From Hyphomicrobiales bacterium (GTDB lineage: Bacteria; Pseudomonadota; Alphaproteobacteria; Rhizobiales; Afifellaceae): 6,400 nt of DNA. Both the position numbers and the translations under genes were made by a program. Position 1 is the first letter of the stretch. Every line of letters starts with the position of its first letter. Where the stretch lies: positions 1 to 6,400 of the forward strand of contig JACCSN010000617.1 of the NCBI GenBank assembly GCA_013812985.1, in the 5' to 3' direction. This document shows, one piece after another, positions 1 to 6,055 of the stretch. Under the pieces are notes generated by a model, which worked only from the letters and a program-made list of their open reading frames with translations, had not been told where the DNA came from and made no database searches.

Positions 1-97
1 CGGCATTAGCGATCGTCCGCTCCGCGACTTCCGCCCGCCGCGCCAGTTCGCGTTGGCTCCATAAGCGACGAATTCGATGCTCCTGCAACGTCGCCAC
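1..97 (-). CDS. XRE-family helix-turn-helix regulator (N-terminal fragment, runs off the left edge)
   Basis: Only the first 32 codons are in the window. Reading leftward from GTG at 97-95, the peptide starts MATLQEHRIRRLW and continues SQRELARRAEVAERTIA. This matches the first three helices of an XRE/Cro-type helix-turn-helix: a charged first helix, the S-Q-x-E-L-A of helix 2, and a recognition helix ending in T-I-x-x. The start is chosen because AGGGGG at 110-105 lies 7 nt upstream of the GTG; TTG at 100-98 is the alternative but sits only 4 nt from that site. An ATG at 117-115 is in another frame. The gene is divergent from the QueC-like pair, so it could regulate it, but this is inference. 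Whether further domains follow cannot be seen. Confidence 0.68.
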   Translation of the reverse strand, partial: MATLQEHRIRRLWSQRELARRAEVAERTIANA

Positions 98-397
98 CAA
101 GGCACCCCCTTTCTCATAGGCAATAGAGAGCAATTATACCGCATCTTCCTGTAACTACATGCAGGAGTTTTGACGCGTGCCGCGCCAGGAAGAGCCCCGG
201 ATGGTGTCTGCCATGCTCTGCTGAATTCACCTGCGATGTCATCAACCTAAGGTCTTTGGTACCTGGCCTCTCGGGCCTTGCGACTGATGTCGTTGGGAGC
301 TCTGTCCACCCCTTTTCTAAACCTGACGGATCAGATATGATGGGCGTGAATAGAAAGAATATATGTACTAATTTTCCTTTCTTTGGAGCGAGCGGCT
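98..397. other. Divergent intergenic region between the XRE gene and the QueC-like pair
   Basis: No convincing gene lies here; the open frames crossing it lack ribosome sites and recognisable protein character. The stretch from about 310 to 385 is clearly more AT-rich than the flanking DNA and is where the plus-strand promoter is expected. TATGAT at 336-341 is a 5/6 match to a -10 box, but the hexamer 17 bp upstream (TTTTCT) is a weak -35. The minus-strand TATAAT at 138-133 is the best promoter element. I found no clear operator palindrome. Confidence 0.5.
133..138 (-). promoter_or_regulatory. Candidate -10 box for the XRE gene
   Basis: On the minus strand the sequence reads TATAAT exactly (138 to 133), about 35 nt upstream of the proposed GTG start. 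Transcription would begin near 126 and give a leader of roughly 30 nt containing the Shine-Dalgarno site. I see no good -35 hexamer at 16-18 bp spacing, so this rests on the -10 match and its position. Confidence 0.4.
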
Positions 398-1174
398 GTG
401 GGTCACACCGAGCTCGGCTACCTTCCCAGGTCAGCACGCTGGCAGGTTGTCGCAACCCTGCTTGCTCAGCCCCATCTCGACGCTCCGGCGGTTGCAATCG
501 CCACCGCGAACGCTGCGCAGGATCGCCTTAGACAGCTCCGCGGTGACCCCTCACTCGCCTACTGCTTCTGGCTCCTAATTCGGCTGGCCGAAGCTGCCCG
601 TAGTCCTGACTTCGTCGAGGCTGCCGCTCGGCTTGGGATCGCCGTGCGTTCCGATGACGCTGCGCTCACCATCATCGCCCGCGCCGCTGACCGGGCCCGC
701 GTTGAACTCAACCGCTATCCGAAGTCGGGGCCGTTTGGAGAGATCGCGTCCCTTGCGCTGCGTCGTGCCCTGACTGAGACGGTGGGCACGGAGAGTCGAT
801 CGCTTTTCGGCTCGTCGCTGGAGGATTTGGAACGAGCGTTCCGTCGCTACTCGTCGCCGGCCCAATTTGGGACGCTGGCCAAGCGCTTCTTCGGTGATTT
901 CTACGGCCGCACGCTGCGCTTTTACGTCGAGCGGGAGTTGCAGAACCGGATCGGCAACGAGGGGTTGCCCACCATCACCGCAGCGAACACCTTTGCCGAT
1001 GCTCTCGATCTGCATGCCCGGGAAACGGCGCGCATCATCGAGGGCTTTGCCGCCGACTGGTACGACAAACACCATTGGGAGGCGGGTGGGGCGATCAGCC
1101 GCGACGAGGCGCAGGGATTTGTTGCTCATGCGCTCACCAAGCTCCGCAAGGAGCTCTTAGCCGACGCCCGATGA
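398..1174 (+). CDS. Uncharacterised helical protein paired with a QueC-like gene
   Basis: Function unknown. The 258-aa product is soluble and almost wholly alpha-helical by composition, with no signal peptide, transmembrane segment or nucleotide-binding motif that I can see. Notable stretches are LGYLPRSARW near the N-terminus (6-15), a central AKRFFGDFYGRTLRFYVERE (171-190 if counted from GTG minus one position of uncertainty) and a C-terminal ARIIEGFAADWYDKHHWE (about 211-228). From memory, this pattern of motifs recurs in hypothetical proteins next to QatC-like genes, but I cannot verify it here. GTG at 398 is chosen as start because TTGGAG (383-388) is a Shine-Dalgarno site 9 nt upstream; a TTG start at 383 would destroy that site and has none of its own. 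The product would begin Met-Gly, leaving an N-terminal glycine after Met removal. The stop overlaps the next start (ATGA), indicating translational coupling and probably a joint function. It does not resemble QatB as I recall it. Confidence 0.85.
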   Translation: MGHTELGYLPRSARWQVVATLLAQPHLDAPAVAIATANAAQDRLRQLRGDPSLAYCFWLLIRLAEAARSPDFVEAAARLGIAVRSDDAALTIIARAADRARVELNRYPKSGPFGEIASLALRRALTETVGTESRSLFGSSLEDLERAFRRYSSPAQFGTLAKRFFGDFYGRTLRFYVERELQNRIGNEGLPTITAANTFADALDLHARETARIIEGFAADWYDKHHWEAGGAISRDEAQGFVAHALTKLRKELLADAR

Positions 1175-3309
1175 GTGTCAACGCAGAGGCGGACACCACG
1201 CGCGTCCTTATCGTGTGCGATGAGGCGACGGTGCCTCGGGATTTCGCTGACCGCGGCTGGAGCACGGTACCCATCCGTTCGCATGGTGAAGAGGGGGAAC
1301 TGAACCTGCGTGCTGATAGTCTGGGAACACGATTCATCGGTCACCTCGACGAGCGTGCCAACGACATGGTGCGCATTGCTGCTTACGCTTTTGCCGCCGA
1401 TCAATTGATCTCTCGGGGAGGAAAGGGCGATCCCAATCGTCGTCGCTGGCGCCGCGAGCTGGCCGTGTGTGTCCCTGTTTCCGATCCGTCCTTCTGGGCA
1501 GATGAAGACACGACGACGGCTCTGGCCGAAGCCTTGGGCTATGGCACCGAGGATCATTGGGAATTCGCATTCTCCCCTTCCGTTATCGGTGATCGCCGGC
1601 TCCAGCTCGGATTCGATGTCGACGCTCGCAATGTACTCGCAGATCCAGACTGCGTGGCCCTCTTGTCTGGGGGCATCGATAGCCTCTGCGCCACAGTGGA
1701 AGCGGTGGCAGATCACCAACGGCGACCGGTATTGGTCAGCCATCGCACGACACCACCTGTCGCCAGTCATCAGCAACGGCTGATAGCTGGTCTTGAGACC
1801 CAATTCCCGGCATGGTCGTTCCCACGCTTGAGCTTCTGGATCCATAAGCGCGGGAAAGAAGCAGTAGAGCGGACACGTCGCACCCGTGGCTTCTTGGTCG
1901 CCGCGCTTGGCGCCGCCGTTGCTGGTCAGGTGAGGTTGCCCACCGTGCTTCTGCCGGACAATGGCTATGTGAGCCTCAATCCACCAGTCAATGCCCAGTT
2001 GGTAGGCACGCTCAACAGTCGAGGTACGCATCCCACCTTCCTGCGGCTGGTCAATCGCCTGCTCGATCTCGTCTTCCCCGATGGAGTGCAACTCGAAAAT
2101 CCACTGGAGCGCCGGACGCGCACTGAGGCGCTGGCGATCCTGAGCAATCATGGTTGTGAGCACCTGCTGCGTGAAACTCGCTCCTGCTCTCACAGCCGTT
2201 TTACCGTTGATAAGCCACATTGCGGCGTGTGCTCGCAGTGCGTAGACCGGCGATTCGCGACAGTTGCCGCAGGACTGGAAGCATTCGATCCGCCCGAGCA
2301 GTACGAAATCGACCTTTTCACCGCACCACTTCGCGACGGCGAGGCGCGAGTCTTTGCCACCTCCTATGTCGGGCATGCGTATCGCGTCGACACGCTCAAC
2401 ACGGAGAAAATGTTCTCTGAATACCCTGAACTCGAAGCCTGCCTCGATCTGGATGGTGGAAGCATCGCGAACTCTGCGGAGTCTCTTGCTGGCATGCTCA
2501 AACGGCATGCTGATGAGGTCCTGCGGACGATGGAGTCGATGGTGAGCCGGTATGGCAATGACATCGCCCGAGGAAGACTGCCCGCGACGAGCCTGCTCCG
2601 AATGGCCGTAGGGTCTGTGGCAACAGGACCGGTCAGCAATGCAGAAACGAATGCTGCTCGCGCGTCCGAGATAGGTGCGGGGGAACGACCTCCGGGTGGA
2701 GCGGACCAACCGGAAAAGCCACGGCTGCAGCGCGTAGGCCAGGGGTGGTGGGTGACGTTCGCGTCCGAAAGGGCCTTGATCCATGACTCCGCAGGCATGA
2801 CCCGGCTGGTCCGACTGCTGAAAGCGCCGGGTCAACAGTTCAGCGCACTCGACCTGGTCGCTGGATCGAGTCCCAGCACGAAGTCTGACAAGCACCGAGT
2901 AGCGCGAGATGGCTCGTCGGACGGGGGAATGAACGCGGCAGGGGACCTTGGCGAGATGACCGATGAGGTTGCCAGACAGGAATACCGGCAACGCGCGCAA
3001 GAACTCGAGGAGGACTGGGCAAACGCCAAGGCCAGCGGCGATGAAGAACGATATGAACAGATTCGCGCTGAGCTTGAGGCGATCCAGCATGTGTTGAAAG
3101 CAACAACGGGGAAACGTGGAAAGCGCCGCACGTTTTCTGCCGAGCATGAACGGGCTCGGCAGACGGTCTCGAAGACGATCAAAACCGCGCTCGATATCAT
3201 CGAGGAGGAACTCCCGACGCTGCGCCTCCACCTCCACGACAGCCTCGTCTTCGGTCACTTCCTCACCTATGATCCGCGACCCCGTCTTGTCTGGGACATC
3301 TCACCCTAG
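1171..3309 (+). CDS. QatC-type QueC-like PP-loop protein fused to a regulator-type C-terminal module
   Basis: The protein has 712 aa, about three times the length of housekeeping QueC (about 230 aa). Residues 1-158 form an N-terminal domain with NDMVRIAAYAFAADQLISRG and a VPVSDPSFW stretch, as in QatC-type defence proteins. The QueC core runs about 159-400: PP-loop SGGIDS (166-171), a TRRTRGFLVAALGAAVAG helix (235-252), LPDNGYVSLN (261-270), and zinc ligands C339, C351, C354 and C357 within HCGVCSQCVDRRFA (350-363). QueC makes 7-cyano-7-deazaguanine from carboxy-deazaguanine with ATP and ammonia; the PP-loop and cysteines look intact, so ATP-dependent chemistry is likely, though the substrate may differ. 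A variable linker (about 480-518) leads to a C-terminal module (about 521-712): a GWWVTFASERALIHDS...LVRLL winged-helix-like start, a charged coiled coil (about 598-645) and a terminal helical part. This module is familiar from the ends of Actinomycetota/Chloroflexota AAA or cyclase-type regulators. ATG at 1171 fits the ATGA overlap; AAGGAG (1149-1154) lies 16 nt upstream. No queuosine genes are nearby, which favours a defence or modification role. Confidence 0.9.
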   Translation: MSVNAEADTTRVLIVCDEATVPRDFADRGWSTVPIRSHGEEGELNLRADSLGTRFIGHLDERANDMVRIAAYAFAADQLISRGGKGDPNRRRWRRELAVCVPVSDPSFWADEDTTTALAEALGYGTEDHWEFAFSPSVIGDRRLQLGFDVDARNVLADPDCVALLSGGIDSLCATVEAVADHQRRPVLVSHRTTPPVASHQQRLIAGLETQFPAWSFPRLSFWIHKRGKEAVERTRRTRGFLVAALGAAVAGQVRLPTVLLPDNGYVSLNPPVNAQLVGTLNSRGTHPTFLRLVNRLLDLVFPDGVQLENPLERRTRTEALAILSNHGCEHLLRETRSCSHSRFTVDKPHCGVCSQCVDRRFATVAAGLEAFDPPEQYEIDLFTAPLRDGEARVFATSYVGHAYRVDTLNTEKMFSEYPELEACLDLDGGSIANSAESLAGMLKRHADEVLRTMESMVSRYGNDIARGRLPATSLLRMAVGSVATGPVSNAETNAARASEIGAGERPPGGADQPEKPRLQRVGQGWWVTFASERALIHDSAGMTRLVRLLKAPGQQFSALDLVAGSSPSTKSDKHRVARDGSSDGGMNAAGDLGEMTDEVARQEYRQRAQELEEDWANAKASGDEERYEQIRAELEAIQHVLKATTGKRGKRRTFSAEHERARQTVSKTIKTALDIIEEELPTLRLHLHDSLVFGHFLTYDPRPRLVWDISP

Positions 3310-3315
3310 TTCTCT

Positions 3316-3413
3316 TGGTACGGCGTGAATAATCAATTCACACATGTGAATCCGTAGTTCACACGTGTGAATTGCCGCGTCTCACGTGTGAAACGAAAGC
3401 TCACGCCATCTCT
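3316..3413. repeat. Phased array of 14-bp palindromes at 21-bp spacing (iterons or operator)
   Basis: Three boxes start exactly 21 bp apart: TTCACACATGTGAA (3337-3350), TTCACACGTGTGAA (3358-3371, a perfect palindrome) and GTCTCACGTGTGAA (3379-3392, left arm degenerate). In the same phase, a weaker right arm CGTGAA occurs at 3324-3329 and a weaker left arm CTCACG at 3400-3405. Twenty-one bp is two helical turns, so bound proteins would line up on one face. The array sits downstream of the QueC-like stop and upstream of the primase operon. Known plasmid iterons are typically 17-22 bp, which makes an origin plausible; cooperative autoregulation of the operon is the main alternative. No strong AT-rich melting region is evident. 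Confidence 0.8.
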
Positions 3414-3430
3414 AGCAGAGGGCGCGGGCC

Positions 3431-3444
3431 GCGGCCGATGCCGC
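3431..3444 (+). other. Small GC hairpin between the palindrome array and the replication operon
   Basis: GCGGC (3431-3435) pairs with GCCGC (3440-3444) around a CGAT loop. No T-run follows, so it is not a standard intrinsic terminator. It may be chance in GC-rich DNA. I found no clear terminator after the QueC-like gene. Confidence 0.3.
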
Positions 3445-3489
3445 GAGAACAAATTCCGCAGCCCGGCTGGGATCGGCGTTGTCCGGTCC

Positions 3490-3498
3490 AGGAGGTGA
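3490..3498 (+). promoter_or_regulatory. Strong ribosome binding site setting the start at 3506
   Basis: AGGAGGTGA matches the full anti-Shine-Dalgarno complement and lies 7 nt before the ATG at 3506. It rules out the upstream in-frame TTG at 3479 as the start and marks the first gene of the replication operon. Confidence 0.85.
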
Positions 3499-3505
3499 CG
3501 CGGCA

Positions 3506-3724
3506 ATGCCGGACGAGCAGAAGATGAGGACACAAGAGGCGAGGGCAGGTAGCCAAACCCTCTCCATAACGGCGCGGCAGGAACTCTGGCTGCGGATCTG
3601 GGACCGATTGCTACAGCCGATACTGGAGGATAGCGGGTGCCAATGTCACGACCCCGGCATCGGGGAAGCCAAGGTCGGTGCCGCGTCACAACGTCGTGAT
3701 GACTCCACCGGGGAGGCGACGTGA
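3506..3724 (+). CDS. Small protein of unknown function, first gene of the replication operon
   Basis: A 72-aa hydrophilic product. Its one recognisable feature is an amphipathic tryptophan-rich helix, ITARQELWLRIWDRLLQPIL (21-40); the tail contains CQCH (45-48) but is otherwise low in structure. I do not recognise a named family. The very strong ribosome site supports it being real, and its TGA overlaps the next ATG (TGATG), so it is co-translated with the primase-polymerase. Position suggests a small accessory factor, perhaps binding DNA or the primase through the tryptophan helix, but nothing in the sequence proves this. Confidence 0.75.
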   Translation: MPDEQKMRTQEARAGSQTLSITARQELWLRIWDRLLQPILEDSGCQCHDPGIGEAKVGAASQRRDDSTGEAT

Positions 3725-4701
3725 TGGGAAGGCACGTTGACCGACTCGCTCGGGTCCCATCGCTCGCTGCTGCTCTGGCTTGTGAAGACAACATCGCTGC
3801 AGCCTCTGCCCTGATTGGTCTGGGGTTGCCCCTCTTCCCGGTGCACTCCGTCGATGCCCTAGGTCGGTGCAGTTGCGGTGCCGCCTGCGGAAGGGATGCC
3901 GGCAAGCACCCTCGCACCGAGCGCGGCCTGCTTGACGCCACGACGCACACGCGCCAGATCACGGCGTGGTGGAGGAGGTGGCCCGACGCCAACCTCGCCG
4001 TGGCCACCGGTGCCAACGCAGGGGTGTGGGTTCTCGACATCGATCCTGGCACGGGCGGGGAGGAGAGCATCGCCACGCTCGAGGCGGTGCATGGGGAGAT
4101 CCCCGCTACCTGGTGTGTGGAAACGGGTGGCGGAGGACTGCATCTCTGGTTTCTGATGCCAGATGCCGCGCTCCGAAATAGCGCCGGTCGCCTTGGCCCT
4201 GGACTGGATGTGCGCGCCGATGGCGGCTACGTCATCGTTCCGCCCTCGCGCCATCGTTCCGGCACGACCTATCGCTGGGCAGCCGAATGGCATCCCACGC
4301 GTGTCGAGCTCACACCCGCGCCGTCGTGGTTGCTCGATCTCGCATGTCAAGCAACTGGCCCGCGAATGATACCTCCCGATCGCTCCCCTATAGGTAGGAG
4401 GGTTGGGGGGAATCATTCGCAGCCCCTCCCAACGGTTATTGCGGAGGGTGCACGCAACGCGACGCTGACCAGCCTCGCCGGTGCAATGCGTCGCAAGGGT
4501 TGTGGAGAAGCGGCCATTCTCGCCGCCCTCTCGACCGAGAACGCTGAGCGGTGTATCCCTCCGCTGCCTGAACCCGAGATTACCCGCATCGCCCGCTCCG
4601 TGAGCCGCTATGCCGCAACTCCGGATCTGGGGCTCTCTTGCCGGCCGTCACGCTCCCGTACCTTCGTCGAGTTCATCGACGGCAAGGCGGTGGCGCGATG
4701 A
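3724..4701 (+). CDS. Bifunctional DNA primase/polymerase (Prim-Pol domain plus PriCT-1)
   Basis: This 325-aa archaeo-eukaryotic-type primase-polymerase of mobile elements would synthesise primers and extend them in element replication. The Prim-Pol domain spans about 20-207. It has a cysteine/histidine cluster CSCGAACGRDAGKHP (49-63) that is probably zinc-binding, the metal-binding VLDIDP (103-108, D105 and D107), TGGGGLHLWF (134-143) with the expected histidine H140, and GLDVRADGGYVIVPPS (160-175). A PriCT-1 C-terminal domain lies at about 241-296 (from EGARNATLTSLAG to ARSVSRY). Between them, residues 214-232 are an extra segment encoded by a palindromic repeat. ATG at 3724 is chosen because GGGAGG (3711-3716) is 7 nt upstream; GTG at 3721 would leave 4 nt. 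The stop overlaps the helicase start (ATGA). All expected catalytic motifs look intact. Confidence 0.93.
   Translation: MGRHVDRLARVPSLAAALACEDNIAAASALIGLGLPLFPVHSVDALGRCSCGAACGRDAGKHPRTERGLLDATTHTRQITAWWRRWPDANLAVATGANAGVWVLDIDPGTGGEESIATLEAVHGEIPATWCVETGGGGLHLWFLMPDAALRNSAGRLGPGLDVRADGGYVIVPPSRHRSGTTYRWAAEWHPTRVELTPAPSWLLDLACQATGPRMIPPDRSPIGRRVGGNHSQPLPTVIAEGARNATLTSLAGAMRRKGCGEAAILAALSTENAERCIPPLPEPEITRIARSVSRYAATPDLGLSCRPSRSRTFVEFIDGKAVAR
4362..4420 (+). repeat. In-frame palindromic element, copy A, in the primase linker
   Basis: A 59-bp near-complete inverted repeat. The outer arms GCGAATGAT (4362-4370) and ATCATTCGC (4412-4420) are perfect complements. Inside, CCTCCC (4372-4377) pairs with GGGGGG (4405-4410, one G-T), and CTCC (4383-4386) pairs with GGAG (4397-4400) around the palindrome CCTATAGG. 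It encodes MIPPDRSPIGRRVGGNHS in frame, in the linker between the Prim-Pol and PriCT-1 domains. Aligned without gaps to copy B over 47 bp (4371-4417 against 5711-5757) it is identical at 33 positions. Confidence 0.8.
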
Positions 4702-5804
4702 GCGAGATCATGGACACTGAGCCGTTCAGCCCACTCTCCTTGGAGAAGCTGTTCGCTCTCGATCTGCCCGAGCTCGAGTACGTCGTGGAGGAGATTCTCC
4801 CATCGGGCTCGGCCTGTTTGCTCTCGGGACGCGAAAAGTCCGGCAAGGGATTGCTGTCCCTTGACTTCTGCATCTCCATCGCGCTCGCTGAACCGTTCCT
4901 CGATCGCGCGGTCTTGGAGGGACCCGCCATCTACTGCGCGGCGGAGGAGAACTTACGCGATGTGCGGGCACGGGTCGCTCAGCGCTTGGGTATCCGCCGC
5001 AATGTGCCCTTCTACGTTCTGCCTCTCGATGGCTCGACCGGCGACCGGCTCCAGCTAGAAGATCCGGTGGCGATGCTGCGGCTACTGATGATGGTGGAGA
5101 AGATCCAGCCGCGAGTCGTGGTGCTCGACACGCTGCGCGAGCTCCATAGTTGTCGCGAGGACCTCAGCGATGAGATGGGTCCGCTCCTGCGTCCGCTGCG
5201 ACAACTGGCCCACCAGACCGGGACGACTGTCGTCGTCAACCATCATCAGAATAAGGGCGGTGGTTTTCGGGGCAGCACCGCCATCCGCGCGGCCTTTGAC
5301 TTGGAATGGGCGTTTACCCGAACCGACGGTGACGATGAGGCGGGCGCGACGCCATGCGGAACGCTTAGGGTTGAGGGGCGACATGGCCCACGCACTATCC
5401 TCAAGGTGCGCTTGGGCCCGAATCTGCACTGGGAGTTGCAGGAGGCACTCATCACCCCACGCGATCCGGGCGCGCGGGGGGGCATCCTGACTCACCTGAC
5501 TGACGTCAATACGTGGCGGACTGCAACAGAGATCGCCGAGGGGTGCGGCATCAAGCTGAAGACGGTCCAAAACGTGCTGGCGACACTGCTCAAGGAGATT
5601 CCGCGACCCATCGCGGTGCAAGGCACCGGGTTCAAGAACGATCCGCGGCAGTACCGCATGCGCGAACCCCACTTCGAGGGGTTTGGTGCGGATGGTGGGG
5701 GAAATTTGATTCCCCCCGATGAGTCCCCTCTAGGGGGCAAGGCCGGAAGGAATCATTTTTTGGGAGCGGATGGAGAAGCCGGCAGCGATCGATATACGCG
5801 ATGA
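4698..5804 (+). CDS. RepA/KaiC-like AAA ATPase, probable replicative helicase of the element
   Basis: A 368-aa P-loop ATPase of the RecA-like RepA/AAA_25 type, which acts as a ring helicase or loader with a primase. Walker A is SGREKSGKGLL (43-53); Walker B is PRVVVLDT (138-145) with D144. TVVVNHHQNKGG (177-188) followed by RGSTAIRAAFD (191-201) is the family's sensor and arginine-finger-like region. Residues about 262-321 look like a winged-helix domain (TATEIAEGCGIKLKTVQNVLATLLKE). The tail (about 325-368) carries palindromic copy B. One oddity is that Walker A has glycine (G51) where Ser/Thr normally follows the lysine. The start at 4698 fits the ATGA overlap with the primase and AAGGCGG 7 nt upstream. 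Next to Prim-Pol, the pair forms a primase-helicase replisome; I cannot tell helicase from loader by sequence alone. Confidence 0.88.
   Translation: MSEIMDTEPFSPLSLEKLFALDLPELEYVVEEILPSGSACLLSGREKSGKGLLSLDFCISIALAEPFLDRAVLEGPAIYCAAEENLRDVRARVAQRLGIRRNVPFYVLPLDGSTGDRLQLEDPVAMLRLLMMVEKIQPRVVVLDTLRELHSCREDLSDEMGPLLRPLRQLAHQTGTTVVVNHHQNKGGGFRGSTAIRAAFDLEWAFTRTDGDDEAGATPCGTLRVEGRHGPRTILKVRLGPNLHWELQEALITPRDPGARGGILTHLTDVNTWRTATEIAEGCGIKLKTVQNVLATLLKEIPRPIAVQGTGFKNDPRQYRMREPHFEGFGADGGGNLIPPDESPLGGKAGRNHFLGADGEAGSDRYTR
5707..5757 (+). repeat. In-frame palindromic element, copy B, in the helicase tail
   Basis: TTGATTCC (5707 on) and GGAATCA (5749-5755) form the outer arms, CCG (5716-5718) pairs with CGG (5744-5746), and CCCCT (5725-5729) pairs with AGGGG (5732-5736) at the centre. 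The repeat encodes LIPPDESPLGGKAGRNHF in the same reading frame as copy A, giving the shared pattern IPPD-x-SP-x-G-x-x-x-G-x-NH. It lies near the C-terminus, after the winged-helix region, where an insertion should be tolerated. The palindrome is less perfect than copy A, suggesting it is older or under less constraint. Confidence 0.75.
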
Positions 5805-6055
5805 GTCGCTCGCTCTGGCGGTGCCCGAACCGCGGCTGTCCGGTGCCACATGGGGCGGTGCTGGGACGCGTGACCGCAGATAATGGGTTAGTTCTCAATC
5901 CGACCGTGGAGCGATTCAGCATCTACCTAGACACCCGGCGGGCAGTTATCGCCTGTCCAGCATGTCGGGCGAAGCGGGAGTTCCGAGGTGATGCAGTCTT
6001 CTCACCGCAGCGACGAGATGTCCTAGCTCGGGCCGTGAACGACGTTAGCCATTGA
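5801..6055 (+). CDS. Small zinc-ribbon protein, last gene of the replication operon
   Basis: An 84-aa product with two cysteine knuckles: CPNRGC (8-13), followed by PVPHG with H17, and CPAC (52-55). Together they form a four-cysteine zinc ribbon. The middle (30-50) reads as a beta-rich insert, and FRGDAVF follows the second knuckle. Such ribbons bind DNA, RNA or protein; the role here is unknown. The start overlaps the helicase stop (ATGA) and has no good ribosome site of its own, so it depends on coupling. The fixed place behind primase and helicase genes suggests an accessory replication or regulatory role. Confidence 0.8.
   Translation: MSRSLWRCPNRGCPVPHGAVLGRVTADNGLVLNPTVERFSIYLDTRRAVIACPACRAKREFRGDAVFSPQRRDVLARAVNDVSH

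Noticed and set aside
383..397. TTG at 383 as start of the QueC-partner gene
   Set aside because: The TTGGAG it begins with is the ribosome site for GTG 398, and nothing upstream of 383 resembles a ribosome site.
1075..1170. N-terminal extension of the QueC-like protein back to ATG 1075
   Set aside because: It would overlap about 100 bp of the upstream gene and encodes an unlikely Cys/Gly/Arg-rich peptide; ATG 1171 gives the usual ATGA coupling.
1126..3258. Long open frame on the minus strand (710 aa) opposite the QueC-like gene
   Set aside because: It mirrors a gene with clear QueC motifs; its translation is arginine/serine/cysteine-rich without recognisable domains, typical of an antisense shadow in GC-rich DNA.
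398..3309. Housekeeping queuosine biosynthesis locus
   Set aside because: The QueC-like protein is about three times normal length, has QatC-type features, and no queD, queE, folE or tgt gene is present in the window.
3337..3392. CRISPR array
   Set aside because: The repeat units are 14-bp palindromes with only 7 bp between them, far too short for CRISPR repeats and spacers.
3333..4076. Minus-strand open frame (247 aa) across the palindrome array and primase start
   Set aside because: It overlaps the strongly supported 72-aa and primase genes, has a low-complexity Pro/Arg/Ser composition, and its start lacks support.
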